Assembly: GCA_937138625.1 (NCBI GenBank)
Contig: CAKZPF010000003.1
Location: 496,001 to 560,000 of the forward strand
Reading direction: 5' to 3'
Source of the DNA: an uncultured Caulobacteraceae bacterium
GTDB taxonomy: Bacteria; Pseudomonadota; Alphaproteobacteria; Caulobacterales; Caulobacteraceae
Length of the DNA stretch: 64,000 bases
A program made the translations under genes and the position numbers. Positions 7,717 to 16,903 of this stretch are shown here, piece by piece. Each line of letters begins with the position of its first letter. The first letter of the stretch is position 1. The notes under the pieces were generated by a model. The model made no database searches and was not told the DNA's origin. It saw only the letters and a list, made by a program, of their open reading frames with translations.

Positions 7717-9489
7717 TCAGGCGGCATCCTGCTGATCGAAGGCTTGCGTCCTGGCCCCATCAATGTGTTCGACGCGCGCGAACAGGCCCGCAATCCGCGC
7801 CCATGCGTCGGCGGGCGGTGAGCCTGCACCCTCGACAAGGCGGGCGGGCGGCACCTGCATCCATGCGGGCCGCCAGTCGGGATTGGGCTCGCATCCATGG
7901 CCGGTGATCCGGTTGCCGATGATTGCTTTCTGGACCTTGGCGGTGTCGCCAGCGCAGCTTTCCGCCAGCGCCTTCGATCCGATGTCAGCAACCATGGCAT
8001 GGATCGCCCGCTTGTCGCGCAGGAGGTCGAAGAAGGCGGGTTCCGGTTTCCAGTATGCAGGCAAATCCGTCTCGCAAACATGCAGCACGGCCTCGACAAC
8101 CGGCCCGCCTGCTTCCAGTGTCTGCGCCATGGTGAAAGCCAGCACCTCCATGACTTCCTCGTCGGACATGGCAAGCAAGGCGGCGAAGATCTCGCAAAGC
8201 CGGTAGGCGTCAGTATTGCGCCGCGGATCGGCGGACACGCTGAGCGCCTCAAACAGGGAAGCGATGCGGGCGCGCTTTCCCTCTATCTCGGCGGCGGCTT
8301 TTGATACCTCAAGGCTGGCGCGCGTCTCCTCCTTGCGGCTTGTGCATTCATGGGCGCGGACTTGCCAAAGGGCGCTGCCGGTCATGGCGTGGGCCACCAT
8401 CAGGCGCAGCGCGATGGCGGGCTGGCCCGCAAGGCTTGCCGATGCTGCGCCATGGCGATGCAGGAGAATGTAGTCTGCGAGCGGGCCGGACATTTCCGGT
8501 TTGACGGGCGCGGCAGGCGCATCGTCCTTGCCAGCCTTCGCCGTCTCCTGCCGCCGCGCCTCGGCCTTTGAGATATATCCCTCATGGAAGGTCACAGTGC
8601 CGTCATGGCGAAGCTCGACATAGACCTTGCCGCCTTGGCGTTTGGTTCGCGTCTGGTGGTCCCAGCGATGGAAGAACGCCCCGCGTTCAAGGCAGACAAC
8701 GTCCTTCCAGCCTTCTGCAATGAAAGCCTCTATGCGCTGCGCCACGGCGGCAGACTGGGCCTTCCAGAAGGCGCCCGGATCGGCGAACACGCCATGCTCG
8801 CCGAACAGGTCGGCGGTGATCTGGCCTTCATAGTCGGCGATGTCGAACAGCGCCTTGTCGGTGGTGATGATCGCGCCGCCGGTGATCCATGCCTTGCAGT
8901 TGCGCCCTCGCGGGGCGCGTTCATCCTCGCTTTCATAGAGCCGCAGCCATTCGGCCTGCTGCTCCTCTGTGGCGAGTGTCAGGGCGCGGATCGTCTCGCG
9001 GTCGATCTCGTCCTCGGCGTAAAGCTTGCGGATCGGTTCAGCGAGCGAGGCCAGCGCCAGAACACGCCGCACCAGAAGCTCGGTGACGCCAAAGAAGCCA
9101 GCGATCTCGTCCACGCCGCGCCCCTCATCGTGCAGGCGTTTGAAAGCCGTGTACTGCTCCATTTCAGAAGCTGGCAGGCGTCCGACATTCTCGATGACGG
9201 ACGCAGCAATGGCGCTGGCGGCGTCTTCCTCGGCCATGATTGCGCAAGGAACAAGCGGGGTTTCACCCGTCTCCTTCTCGATCTCTTTGAGGGCGAAATA
9301 GCGCCGCCGTCCGGCAACTACGCCATAATGATCGCCTTCCTTGCGAACGAGCAAAGTCTGGCGAATGCCGCTCTCGCGGATGGATGGCAATATGTCGGAC
9401 ACGTCCGGCTTCTTCCGGCTGTGGCGCATATTCAGTTTTGAAATCCGAAGTTCGGACAGGGGGATGGTTTTGAGAATGGGCTGGGCCAT
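7717..9489 (-). CDS. ParB/Srx-domain protein of the ICE
   Basis: A 590-residue protein. The first 200 residues form a ParB-type nuclease-fold domain with IPLSELRISKLNMR at the start and GVVAGRRRYFALKEIE as the GxRR motif, followed by a helix-turn-helix region (VDEIAGFFGVTELLVRRVL). The remaining 380 residues are typical of the large ParB-like proteins of proteobacterial ICEs and plasmids and have no assigned function. No parA is adjacent, so a dedicated partition role is unlikely to be complete here; a regulatory or maintenance role is equally possible. The ATG at 9489 has GGAG upstream. It probably heads the transcript that stops at 7655-7683. Confidence 0.82.
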   Translation of the reverse strand: MAQPILKTIPLSELRISKLNMRHSRKKPDVSDILPSIRESGIRQTLLVRKEGDHYGVVAGRRRYFALKEIEKETGETPLVPCAIMAEEDAASAIAASVIENVGRLPASEMEQYTAFKRLHDEGRGVDEIAGFFGVTELLVRRVLALASLAEPIRKLYAEDEIDRETIRALTLATEEQQAEWLRLYESEDERAPRGRNCKAWITGGAIITTDKALFDIADYEGQITADLFGEHGVFADPGAFWKAQSAAVAQRIEAFIAEGWKDVVCLERGAFFHRWDHQTRTKRQGGKVYVELRHDGTVTFHEGYISKAEARRQETAKAGKDDAPAAPVKPEMSGPLADYILLHRHGAASASLAGQPAIALRLMVAHAMTGSALWQVRAHECTSRKEETRASLEVSKAAAEIEGKRARIASLFEALSVSADPRRNTDAYRLCEIFAALLAMSDEEVMEVLAFTMAQTLEAGGPVVEAVLHVCETDLPAYWKPEPAFFDLLRDKRAIHAMVADIGSKALAESCAGDTAKVQKAIIGNRITGHGCEPNPDWRPAWMQVPPARLVEGAGSPPADAWARIAGLFARVEHIDGARTQAFDQQDAA

Positions 9490-9537
9490 GATCTGGCTCC
9501 TTGTTGATTGAGGGGTTTTGAGATTGGGGGTGCGCCA

Positions 9538-10014
9538 TCAGGCGCGCGCCCCGCTGGTTTCCAGCGCTGCGCAAAGGCGGCGGGCGGCGGCGCGGCCTGC
9601 GTCCAGCGCCTCGGGCAAAAGCTCCTGCGCGACCTGCGTCAGGTAGCTATTGTCGCCATCCGGATAGTTCGCCTCGATGCCCCAAAGGCTCGCCGCATGG
9701 GCGTCCAAAGTGACGCCCTCCAGCGCCACGGAAAGAACGATCCCGCAATAGAACCATTCGTCCTTGCGCCATGCGGCCATGACGGCTTCGGCCTTAGCCT
9801 GCGCCTCGGCGAAGCGTTGCCTGTGATTGGGTCCGGGGCCGATGAACCCCGGCGCGTCCTTGTAGAGCGAAGGCCAGAATCCGTCCTGGCGCTGATCGGG
9901 CGCATCTCCGCAATCGTCGCGCACAATCCGCGCGATGATCTCGAAACCTGCGACCTCGCAAGAGATGCTGTCGCCCTCGCAAACGAAGGTCTGGAAGCGC
10001 TGCGTAAACGTCAT
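9538..10014 (-). CDS. Conserved ICE hypothetical protein
   Basis: A 158-residue soluble protein, MTFTQRFQTF at the start, with no membrane segment and no domain I can name. It is acidic and contains a region rich in aromatic residues (KDEWFYCGIVLSVALEG). The start at 10014 overlaps the stop of the upstream Cys-rich gene by four bases (ATGA), so the two are co-translated. Its location next to antirestriction and ParB genes fits the leading or maintenance region of a conjugative element. Confidence 0.7.
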   Translation of the reverse strand: MTFTQRFQTFVCEGDSISCEVAGFEIIARIVRDDCGDAPDQRQDGFWPSLYKDAPGFIGPGPNHRQRFAEAQAKAEAVMAAWRKDEWFYCGIVLSVALEGVTLDAHAASLWGIEANYPDGDNSYLTQVAQELLPEALDAGRAAARRLCAALETSGARA

Positions 10015-10283
10015 GCCGCGCCCTCCTTGAAGAGGCCTGCAATCGCGATCCAGTGCGGGCGAGCTTTTGTCAGGCGCGCCGCAACCCCGAAAACCGGGGA
10101 CCACTTTTCGGTGCGGCGCTTGGGGACGGCATGTTCGCAGCATTCGTCGCAACGGTAAGCGCTCGCATCGGGTTCGCAGCACTCGCGCGGAGTGCGGCAG
10201 GCCAAGCAGAAGCCTTCCTGCCAGCGGTCAGCCTGCTGCAATTCTTCGACGGTGAAACGATAGCGGGTGGTTTCGGGAGTCAT
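10011..10283 (-). CDS. Small cysteine-rich protein, possible zinc ribbon
   Basis: A 90-residue protein with seven cysteines in a short span (CLACRTPRECC, then CDECC), spaced as in zinc-binding folds. The rest has no recognisable domain. The ATG at 10283 has GGAGG eight bases upstream and is preferred to a TTG two codons earlier. It overlaps the next gene by four bases and lies 15 bases after the ArdA-like gene, so the three form one operon. Function unknown; metal or nucleic-acid binding is only an inference from the cysteines. Confidence 0.65.
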   Translation of the reverse strand: MTPETTRYRFTVEELQQADRWQEGFCLACRTPRECCEPDASAYRCDECCEHAVPKRRTEKWSPVFGVAARLTKARPHWIAIAGLFKEGAA

Positions 10284-10298
10284 GTCCAAGCCCTCCGC

Positions 10299-10862
10299 CT
10301 ATCGCGACCAGAAAATGTGGACTTCATCAAAGCCCGTCTGGAACACCATGATCTCGCCATTCAGCGCCATGTCGCGGGCAAGGGCCTGCCAGTCGATATA
10401 GTAGCGAAGGCTTTCGGGAATCTGGGTTCCCGTGTCCTCGTGCAGGCTCTCGGCAAAGTCTGCGGCGCTGCGATATTCGCCCGCATAGTCCTCGAAGGCG
10501 GCGCGCGCCTCGGCGAGGTCGTCGCCGAAATGGCTCATGAGTTTCGCCCCAAGCTCGCCATGTTCCTCGATGAAATCGGCAAGCTCGCAAACGGTTTCGA
10601 ATGAGGCGTACTCGGACAGGTTCGCGCCCTCGAAGCCTTCATAATCGTGGATCGCCCATTCCTCGGCGTCGGGCACAGGCGAGTCCGCAAGCATGGCGCG
10701 AACCTGTTCCCAAATCTCGTCAGGGGTGGTCGCGTCAATCCATCGGCCATGCAGGCAGCCCGAATTGTAGGCAGCAAGGCAGGCCACGTAGATGCGCGGT
10801 CTGTCGGGCTGCGCGGGTGCGGGCGTTGCCGCGTGCGCGTGGGTGCAAATCTGGTCAGTCAT
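10299..10862 (-). CDS. ardA: ArdA-type antirestriction protein
   Basis: A 187-residue, strongly acidic protein. The segment RIYVACLAAYNSGCLHGRWID is the usual ArdA opening, and the following modules, rich in Asp and Glu, fit the DNA-mimic fold. ArdA proteins inhibit type I restriction enzymes by imitating DNA, protecting a conjugative element on arrival in a new host. The first 20 residues (His/Ala/Pro-rich) are not part of the conserved fold. It is the first gene of a three-gene leftward operon, preceded by a long inverted repeat that may hold its promoter. Confidence 0.88.
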   Translation of the reverse strand: MTDQICTHAHAATPAPAQPDRPRIYVACLAAYNSGCLHGRWIDATTPDEIWEQVRAMLADSPVPDAEEWAIHDYEGFEGANLSEYASFETVCELADFIEEHGELGAKLMSHFGDDLAEARAAFEDYAGEYRSAADFAESLHEDTGTQIPESLRYYIDWQALARDMALNGEIMVFQTGFDEVHIFWSR

Positions 10863-10897
10863 GTCAGTCTCCTCTCCCGCCCGCGTTCTTTTCCCGA

Positions 10898-11059
10898 CAG
10901 TCGGGTGGGCGGCGAGGAGGTGCTCAGCCAGAGCGTGATAGGGCGGCGCGCAAGGGGAAGCTGTAGGTATGACGCCTAAAGACGATCACAGATGAAAAAG
11001 TCCCGCCCCCTTGCGCGGCGACCGCGCTCTGGCAGACGCACCGTCCGCCCACCTGACTG
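10898..11059. repeat. Long imperfect inverted repeat upstream of ardA
   Basis: A left arm at about 10898-10957 and a right arm at about 11007-11059 are inverted copies. Matching blocks in order are CAGTC(G/A)GGTGGGCGG, CCAGAGCG and GCGCAAGGGG, with small indels between them. About 49 bases separate the arms. The whole gap 10863-11211 contains no gene. The structure may be a promoter/operator, a single-stranded promoter used on entry, or an origin. Confidence 0.6.
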
Positions 11060-11211
11060 ATGGGAACAGATATTGAGGCGGAGGGAGGCAGGGGTCGCTG
11101 GAAATCTACATTTGCCGTTGTGTGGCACGCACGACGAAGACGGACCCGATTGGTCCGGTTTGCAAAGCGTCGATCTTGAGGCCGCCCACTACGACGTTCA
11201 ATCTGCTTACT

Positions 11212-11946
11212 TCATCGAGTTGCTTCAGCCGCAATATGACCTGCGAAAGTTGAGACAAACGATTTCAAGCTTGTCATCTCGGACATATTTTCGAACGCGC
11301 CTGATTTGACAGCTGACTTCGGCGAAGCAATGACACTTGCGGCGGTGTAAAGCCGTTCCTGAACGAGCTTTTCACACAAAAGATCGTATCGCTTGAGATA
11401 AGACGCGCCTTCAAACTCTGGAAAGACCGGAAAGTGCGGGGAACGATCTGTAACCGGCTTTCTTGATTTTTCGGTATCTTCTACGAGCATTAACCAGCCC
11501 AGAAATGGCGTTGACTGTTTACCGAATGCGCCTTCGCGATTGGCGGTCCACAGATCATGGGCATTGCCAATCGCTTCTTCTGTCCGGTTGTTGAAGTTAT
11601 TTCCGAAGGAAGGGCCAACTTGGCTTTTCAATTCAACTGCGGCTACGAGCCGACCCTTGTTGATTACAACGAGATCCCATTGCTTCGTGGGCCTAAAATA
11701 ACCTGGAAGCGTCACAACCGATTTTTTGCGATGGATTTCGGCACTGGCGAGACCATTGGCTTCGATCAGATCAAGAATTAAGGCAACAAAACCGTCCATG
11801 TTCTTGCCGGCTGTAACACCAGAGCGCTCGCCTTGGTCGATCACACCGGCTTCAGCTTGCTTCTGCTTCGCCTTCTGCCGGTTACCCCAGAAGGCCATCA
11901 CGGCATCTCGCGCTTTAACTTCATAGTCAGCTAAGTTGAGTGTCAC
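11212..11946 (-). CDS. Type II restriction endonuclease, PaeR7I/XhoI family
   Basis: A 244-residue enzyme close in length to PaeR7I. The PD-(D/E)xK catalytic core is visible as WDLVV (D91) and AVELKSQVG (E105, K107), followed by [15 protein letters not shown], which is characteristic of the family. PaeR7I and XhoI cut CTCGAG; the same target is likely here but not proven. Translation starts at a GTG at 11946 inside the 3' end of the methyltransferase gene (20-base overlap), so the methylase is made first, as expected for safe establishment. Confidence 0.88.
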   Translation of the reverse strand: MTLNLADYEVKARDAVMAFWGNRQKAKQKQAEAGVIDQGERSGVTAGKNMDGFVALILDLIEANGLASAEIHRKKSVVTLPGYFRPTKQWDLVVINKGRLVAAVELKSQVGPSFGNNFNNRTEEAIGNAHDLWTANREGAFGKQSTPFLGWLMLVEDTEKSRKPVTDRSPHFPVFPEFEGASYLKRYDLLCEKLVQERLYTAASVIASPKSAVKSGAFENMSEMTSLKSFVSTFAGHIAAEATR

Positions 11947-13663
11947 CGCTGCCTCCTATCGCAGCGCGCTCCTTCGCGCTCAGCGCGTACAGGTCGAAGA
12001 CTGCTTCGTTGCAGCTCGACGGATCGAGACTGCGAGCCGCTTCAACGAGGTGAGCGCGCACATCTAAAGGAACGGTCCGCCAGTGAGGCACTCGAATTCG
12101 CCGAAGATACTGCGCCTGAAAACGTAGGTAGCCGCCTCGCATCTTGGTCGAATATGTTGCGACAAAAAGTTTGGCAATGCCCGATTTCAGAACAGCCTGA
12201 AGCGCTTCAGGATGCCATTCGCCACAGGTGATGAAGTAGAGATTGTGGTGAGGGTATAAACCGTGATTCTCAAATACGATGTGTGCACTACCTTTGATGT
12301 CAGGAATCAAGAGCTTTGGTTGAGATGCAATCTCGGGATAGATGCGATCGATCGTGCGATACCAGTTCGCTGGAGCCTTTTTAGCGACGTGGCGTTTTGA
12401 AATGACCTCCTTCCGTGTTTCCAGATAAGCTCGAAGCTTTGGGTAGCGCTTCAAATCGACCAGACCACCATGCTTAGCGAAAGGGTTTATGACCCCTAGA
12501 CCGCGCCAAGCGACATGCCCTTCTTGAATATCTTTGGTCATGACCAGAGGGAGCTTGCGATCAGCTTCGACGTCCAATTCGTCGAAAGGGCCAATAAATG
12601 CCTTGTCGGCACCCGTCGCAACACCAATACCGACCTTACAGCCTGCTTCCTCCAGAGTTGGGAACGACGCCTCCAGCCGCCGAACAAGTTGAAGCTGATC
12701 ACTGGATTCCAAAATCCACGGTTCAGCGCCAAGTGCAATTCCCGCCACTTCCTTGGCGGGGCTGTGTTCATCGAGCCGTGGGGCCCGAAGCTGCTTGGCG
12801 AGCTTGGCCAACGCCTTGCTCTCAACGAGCGGGCGGCTCGCGATGCGAGTTGGTCCCGGCTTGTCCCTGGCAATAACGGTAATGGCCGGGTAGGCGATCA
12901 CATCTGCATGAAAGGCCGGAACATCGTACATGTCTACATAGGTCTGAAGGTGAAAACGATCCGCGACTAGTTTTCGAAGAGGCCCGCCATAACGGTTCTT
13001 CATCCATCGATCTGCACAGATGAAACCAAGACGGCCTTTTGTTCGGAGCAGAGTCAGCCCCCGTTCGATGAAGGGTATGTAAAGATCAGCGCGGTCATAA
13101 ATCGTCGAGTAGGCGGCGCGATACTCGGCAATCAGAGCAGCAGGGATGTTTTCCTGACGCACATACGGTGGGTTGCCGACAACGAAATCGAAATGTCCGT
13201 CGATCTCGGCAAGCAAGAAATCGCCATGAATCAGCCAAGACTGAACGAGCGAGGCCGCTTCGGCGTGCGAGAACCCCGATCCTGCCAGGATCGCAATGAT
13301 GCGCGCTTTCGTTTTGGTGAAGGTCAATCGGTGGATTTCAACCGCGCGAATAGCGGAGTGAAGCGCCTTTAGGTCTGCTGGACGTTTCTCTGAGCGGTCC
13401 CATACATCAACCAGGCGCTCCACGCAGGGAATTAGGAAATCGCCCTCGCCGAAAGAGGGCTCAAGCAGGCGCATCCGGAATAGAGACTCACTGCGGTTGT
13501 AACCCGACAAGTCGAGGATGAACTCAACCACTTCGCGTCGTGTGAAAACCGCGCCACGCTCTTCTGAGTCGGCTTCAGACATCGCTTCAACAGCTTGGCT
13601 AACCGGACACAATCCAGGAAGAAAGCTGGATCGAGAGGCGATGTTCGGCACGGAATGAGCCAT
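11927..13663 (-). CDS. N6-adenine DNA methyltransferase of the PaeR7I-like system
   Basis: A 578-residue methylase. The S-adenosylmethionine motif EPSFGEGDF and the catalytic motif NPPY ([10 protein letters not shown]) are present in the order of the Eco57I-like N6-adenine group, and a long C-terminal target-recognition region follows. It protects the element and host from the endonuclease encoded by the overlapping downstream gene. The ATG at 13663 has AAGGATC upstream; a TTG five codons earlier is rejected. No controller (C) protein gene is visible upstream. Confidence 0.9.
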   Translation of the reverse strand: MAHSVPNIASRSSFLPGLCPVSQAVEAMSEADSEERGAVFTRREVVEFILDLSGYNRSESLFRMRLLEPSFGEGDFLIPCVERLVDVWDRSEKRPADLKALHSAIRAVEIHRLTFTKTKARIIAILAGSGFSHAEAASLVQSWLIHGDFLLAEIDGHFDFVVGNPPYVRQENIPAALIAEYRAAYSTIYDRADLYIPFIERGLTLLRTKGRLGFICADRWMKNRYGGPLRKLVADRFHLQTYVDMYDVPAFHADVIAYPAITVIARDKPGPTRIASRPLVESKALAKLAKQLRAPRLDEHSPAKEVAGIALGAEPWILESSDQLQLVRRLEASFPTLEEAGCKVGIGVATGADKAFIGPFDELDVEADRKLPLVMTKDIQEGHVAWRGLGVINPFAKHGGLVDLKRYPKLRAYLETRKEVISKRHVAKKAPANWYRTIDRIYPEIASQPKLLIPDIKGSAHIVFENHGLYPHHNLYFITCGEWHPEALQAVLKSGIAKLFVATYSTKMRGGYLRFQAQYLRRIRVPHWRTVPLDVRAHLVEAARSLDPSSCNEAVFDLYALSAKERAAIGGSGDTQLS

Positions 13664-14151
13664 AGTGATCCTTATCAAATGAACCGCACTCGCACGCAGT
13701 TCAGACTGCTGTACGGTTCACGAAAGCAATAGGCAGAGATTCGGTATTTTGCACGCCCAGAACAAAATAGGTACGAGATTTGTGGAGTCCAGTCAAGACT
13801 GGTTGAAATTCCGACGAAATGTGCGACCCGGAAAAGGGTTTAATGAGGATCTCGATCTCCACTTCAGCGCCCGTGACCCCTCTGGCGCCAGCCAGTGGGA
13901 AGCGCGGGCGCGCGGCCAGCCGGCGAGGCCCAGCACCACGTTCTTCAGACGAACAACCGGACCCTCATTGAGCCTCGCCGGGCCGGTCGGCGCAGGATGG
14001 CTCCTGCGGCTCCGGGGCGAGCGCCGGGCGAAGGTCGGCGATCACCCTGGACCGCCATGATACCTCTCATCGGCCTATCCAGCCGGGCGAACAGCCCCGC
14101 GCCTTTGGCGCGGGCGGGCCGCAAAGGACTCCGTGCCTCTGAACGGCTTGA
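13664..14151. other. 488-base intergenic region beside the R-M system
   Basis: I find no gene here. The left 200 bases (13664-13860) are AT-richer and should carry the methyltransferase promoter. The right part is very GC-rich and contains a strong short hairpin (CCCGCGCC at 14096-14103, complement at 14107-14114) just past the DUF2285 stop, without a T-run. The change in composition suggests a junction where the R-M cassette was inserted. Confidence 0.45.
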
Positions 14152-14994
14152 TCAGGCCGCGGTCTTCGTGATCCCGAACTGCGATCCGAGAAGTTCGACG
14201 AGATAGCCGCCATCGCGCAGCGCTTCGGCTTTCAGGATGAGATAGCGCATGCTGTGTTTCAGCGACGGCCCATTCCAGTCCTCGGTCACGCGGTCCTTGC
14301 CAAAGATCACTTCTGCGATTTCGCGGCGATTGAGCCCGGCTTCCAGACAGTCCAGCGCGATGAGGCCATTGCGCAGCATCGCCGTGCGTTTGGTCCAGCG
14401 CGGCTCTGTCAGGTCCGGCCCATCGCCGATCAGCGCGAGCGCGGCTTTCTGGGCCTTCACCTTGCGTTCGAAGGCATCAAGATCAGAAATGGTGAGGTTC
14501 ATCCTCACTGGCTCCATCCCGAGAAGGGAGAGACCTGTGCAGCGCACCTGGACGACGCAGCCCTTGCCGCGGATCAGCAGGAATTCGCGACCGATGGAAT
14601 CGGTGATGTGGGTGATGTTGCAGATCGGCACGGTGCGCTCCCAGATATCGCAGGTCTGGCCGGGGCGAAGCGAGCTGCAATTGACCTCGACCTGATCGGG
14701 ATAGGCAAGCCGGGTCCAGACGACATCGGCCTCGAATCCGTTCTTTGCAGGATCGGGCATGAAGGCAAAGCCGAGCCGTTCGGCCATGGTCTGAGGCACG
14801 CGGGATTTCAGGAGGCGGATGCTGGCGCAGGGCGCCTGCATCTCGGAAATGTCGTCCGGCGTGCGGCTTTCCGCGTAGCGGCGAACCTTGTTGCTGCGAC
14901 GGGCATATTCCCAGGCCCAGCGATCCTCCGAGAGCCGCCACAAATAATCATACTTTGCGGTGAATGCGTCTGTTTCGAGTGTGAATGTCTTCAT
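14152..14994 (-). CDS. FseA-like ICE transfer activator (DUF6499 + DUF2285)
   Basis: A 280-residue protein. The N-terminal part (YDYLWRLSEDRWAWEYARRS at about residues 15-34) matches the DUF6499 transcriptional-regulator domain, and the C-terminal 90 residues (ALDCLEAGLNRREIAEVIFG and onward) match DUF2285. In the Mesorhizobium symbiosis ICE these domains are encoded by two frames joined by programmed frameshifting to make FseA, which switches on excision and transfer. Here both are in one frame. The ATG at 14994 has AAGGGAG upstream. The gene is divergent from trbB, with a shared 327-base region, so control of the trb operon and of the rdfS-like operon is a reasonable inference. Confidence 0.8.
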   Translation of the reverse strand: MKTFTLETDAFTAKYDYLWRLSEDRWAWEYARRSNKVRRYAESRTPDDISEMQAPCASIRLLKSRVPQTMAERLGFAFMPDPAKNGFEADVVWTRLAYPDQVEVNCSSLRPGQTCDIWERTVPICNITHITDSIGREFLLIRGKGCVVQVRCTGLSLLGMEPVRMNLTISDLDAFERKVKAQKAALALIGDGPDLTEPRWTKRTAMLRNGLIALDCLEAGLNRREIAEVIFGKDRVTEDWNGPSLKHSMRYLILKAEALRDGGYLVELLGSQFGITKTAA

Positions 14995-15321
14995 GGTTGA
15001 ACTCCCTTCTTGCGGGAATTCCGGCAAGAAGTGTGCCAACGCTTGTTTGGCGCTTCTCTCTGACGACCTCAATTAAGATGTCTGAAAACAGTGTTCTAAT
15101 TGCTTTGCGTCTAAACAACGACCCAGTTTCGTTTCGCTTGTGACACGAAAAACCGCCGCAAACTCTACAGAAGAGCGCTTTTGTCATCCTTTGCCGCAAT
15201 ATGCCGGAACGCGCCGCCTTGCGCCGCGTTCGGCCTCCATTTGCCGCCATTCACACTCCCGTAGAATTCATCCGTCTGCGATCCTTGGCTCTGTTGAAAT
15301 GAACAGTCGGAGCCCTGGGAT
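14995..15321. promoter_or_regulatory. Divergent regulatory region between activator gene and trbB
   Basis: This 327-base non-coding region must contain the promoters of the trb operon and of the activator gene. At 15191-15218 it holds TTGCCGCAATATGCCGGAAC and the following eight bases, matching 24 of 28 positions of 5988-6015. Two further related GCCGC blocks follow at 15220-15250. These repeated elements are candidate activator-binding sites. Confidence 0.45.
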
Positions 15322-16317
15322 ATGTCCCTTCAAGCGCACCATACCGAAACAGAAACCCGGCGCAGCAGCATGCTGCGCACGGCCTTCTGCCCGGTGGTGC
15401 GCGAGGCGCTGGAAGCGCCTGACACGATCGAGGTGATGGCCAATCCGGACGGCTCGGTCTGGATCGAGAAGGCTGGCGTGGGCGTCATCATTTCGCAGCA
15501 CACACTTGCCCCTTGCGACCGCGAGCGCGTCATCCGCCTGGTCGCCTCCGGGGTGGGAGAGGCCGCAGGCCGCACCTCCCCGATCGTCTCTGCCGAACTC
15601 CCGGGCAGCGGCGAGCGGTTTGAAGGGCTTCTCCCACCTGTCTCGACAGCCCCATGCTTTTCGATCCGCAAGCCCGCGACCACACCGTTCGAACTCGGCG
15701 ACTATGTCACCCAGGGCGCGCTCGCGCCTGCACTGGCACAGGCCCTGAAAGACGCGATTGCCAGCCACGCCAACATCCTGATCGCGGGCGGCACGTCCTC
15801 CGGCAAGACGACCTTCACCAATGCCTTGTTGGCAGAAGCCTCACTCCATGACGACCGTATCGTCATCCTCGAAGACACGCGCGAGCTGAGATGCGTTGCG
15901 CCCAATGTGGTCCAGCTGCGCACCCATCGCGGCAGTACGAGCCTGCAGGACCTTGTCCGCTCGACACTGCGCCTGCGGCCGGACCGAATCATTGTCGGCG
16001 AGGTGCGCGGGGCCGAAGCGCTCGACCTGCTCAAGGCCTGGAACACCGGCCATCCGGGTGGGATCACGACGCTGCATGCCAACTCCGCCCACGGCGCACT
16101 GGCCCGGCTTGAACAGCTCACCCTGGAAGCCACACCGCGCGCGCCCTTCGACCTTATCGCAGAGGCGATTGATGTCGTCGTGTTCATGAGCCGCACCGGC
16201 GGCCAGCGCCGCGTTGAAGAGGCGCTGCGCGTCACCGGCTTTGACGGCGAGGGGTATCAGACCCAGCCGCTCGTCTCCCGCTCTCTATCCCTCGTCCAAC
16301 ATGGAGAAACCCAATGA
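15322..16317 (+). CDS. trbB: TrbB, VirB11-like secretion ATPase
   Basis: A 331-residue hexameric ATPase that powers pilus assembly and DNA transfer from the cytoplasmic face of the type IV secretion channel. The Walker A motif is GGTSSGKTTFTN, and the downstream Asp box and His box (ITTLHANSAHGALARLEQL) are clear. It is the first gene of the trb mating-pair-formation operon and overlaps trbC by four bases. Length is normal for the family. Confidence 0.96.
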   Translation: MSLQAHHTETETRRSSMLRTAFCPVVREALEAPDTIEVMANPDGSVWIEKAGVGVIISQHTLAPCDRERVIRLVASGVGEAAGRTSPIVSAELPGSGERFEGLLPPVSTAPCFSIRKPATTPFELGDYVTQGALAPALAQALKDAIASHANILIAGGTSSGKTTFTNALLAEASLHDDRIVILEDTRELRCVAPNVVQLRTHRGSTSLQDLVRSTLRLRPDRIIVGEVRGAEALDLLKAWNTGHPGGITTLHANSAHGALARLEQLTLEATPRAPFDLIAEAIDVVVFMSRTGGQRRVEEALRVTGFDGEGYQTQPLVSRSLSLVQHGETQ

Positions 16318-16649
16318 CGCTCTATAATCACCTCCAGACTGTGAACCGAACGGTTCAGGTCGCGGCCTGTATCGGCCTCGGCCTCATGATCGCAGGCCCG
16401 GCTCATGCCGCAGGCTCCGGCATGCCCTGGGAAGGCCCGCTCGATCAGATCCTGACTTCGATCGAGGGACCGGTCGCGCGCATCGTCGCGGTGATCATCA
16501 TCACCATTACCGGCCTGACGCTGGCGTTCGGAGAAACGTCCGGCGGCATGCGCAAGCTGATCCAGATCGTCTTCGGCCTGTCCATCGCCTTCGCCGCGAC
16601 CTCGTTCTTCCTGACCTTCTTCAGCTTCGGCGGCGGAGCGCTGGTGTAA
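16314..16649 (+). CDS. trbC: TrbC, VirB2-like pilin
   Basis: A 111-residue pilin precursor. It has a long signal sequence ending near AHAAGSG and then two hydrophobic segments, as in VirB2/TrbC. It is the likely substrate of the TraF-like peptidase encoded at 6023. It overlaps trbB by four bases, and its stop shares one base with the trbD start. Confidence 0.93.
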   Translation: MTLYNHLQTVNRTVQVAACIGLGLMIAGPAHAAGSGMPWEGPLDQILTSIEGPVARIVAVIIITITGLTLAFGETSGGMRKLIQIVFGLSIAFAATSFFLTFFSFGGGALV

Positions 16650-16903
16650 TGGCCGACGGCTATGAAATCCCCCTCCATCGCTCCCTGACCGAGCCGATCC
16701 TTATGGCGGGCGCGCCGCGCACGGCCGCCATCGCCATCGGGACGCTCGCTGCCGCGGTCGGCCTCGGCCTCCAGCTCTGGATACCGGGCCTCGTCCTCTG
16801 GGCGGTGGGGCATTCGGCGGCGGTGTTCATGGCGCGCTCTGATCCGGATTTCATGGCCGTCGCAGGCCGCTCGACGCGCCACAAGGAGCATCTGACATGT
16901 TGA
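16649..16903 (+). CDS. trbD: TrbD, VirB3-like inner-membrane protein
   Basis: An 84-residue protein with the conserved opening EIPLHRSLTEPILMAGAPR and one hydrophobic hairpin region (about residues 27-60), as in VirB3/TrbD. It anchors the TrbE ATPase in the secretion complex. The 3' end overlaps trbE by seven bases. Confidence 0.93.
   Translation: MADGYEIPLHRSLTEPILMAGAPRTAAIAIGTLAAAVGLGLQLWIPGLVLWAVGHSAAVFMARSDPDFMAVAGRSTRHKEHLTC

Noticed and set aside
13749..14206. Two plus-strand open frames of about 100 codons in the gap beside the R-M system
   Set aside because: High GC favours spurious frames; no ribosome-binding site and no family resemblance.
14254..15000. A 248-codon open frame on the plus strand
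   Set aside because: It is antisense to the FseA-like gene.
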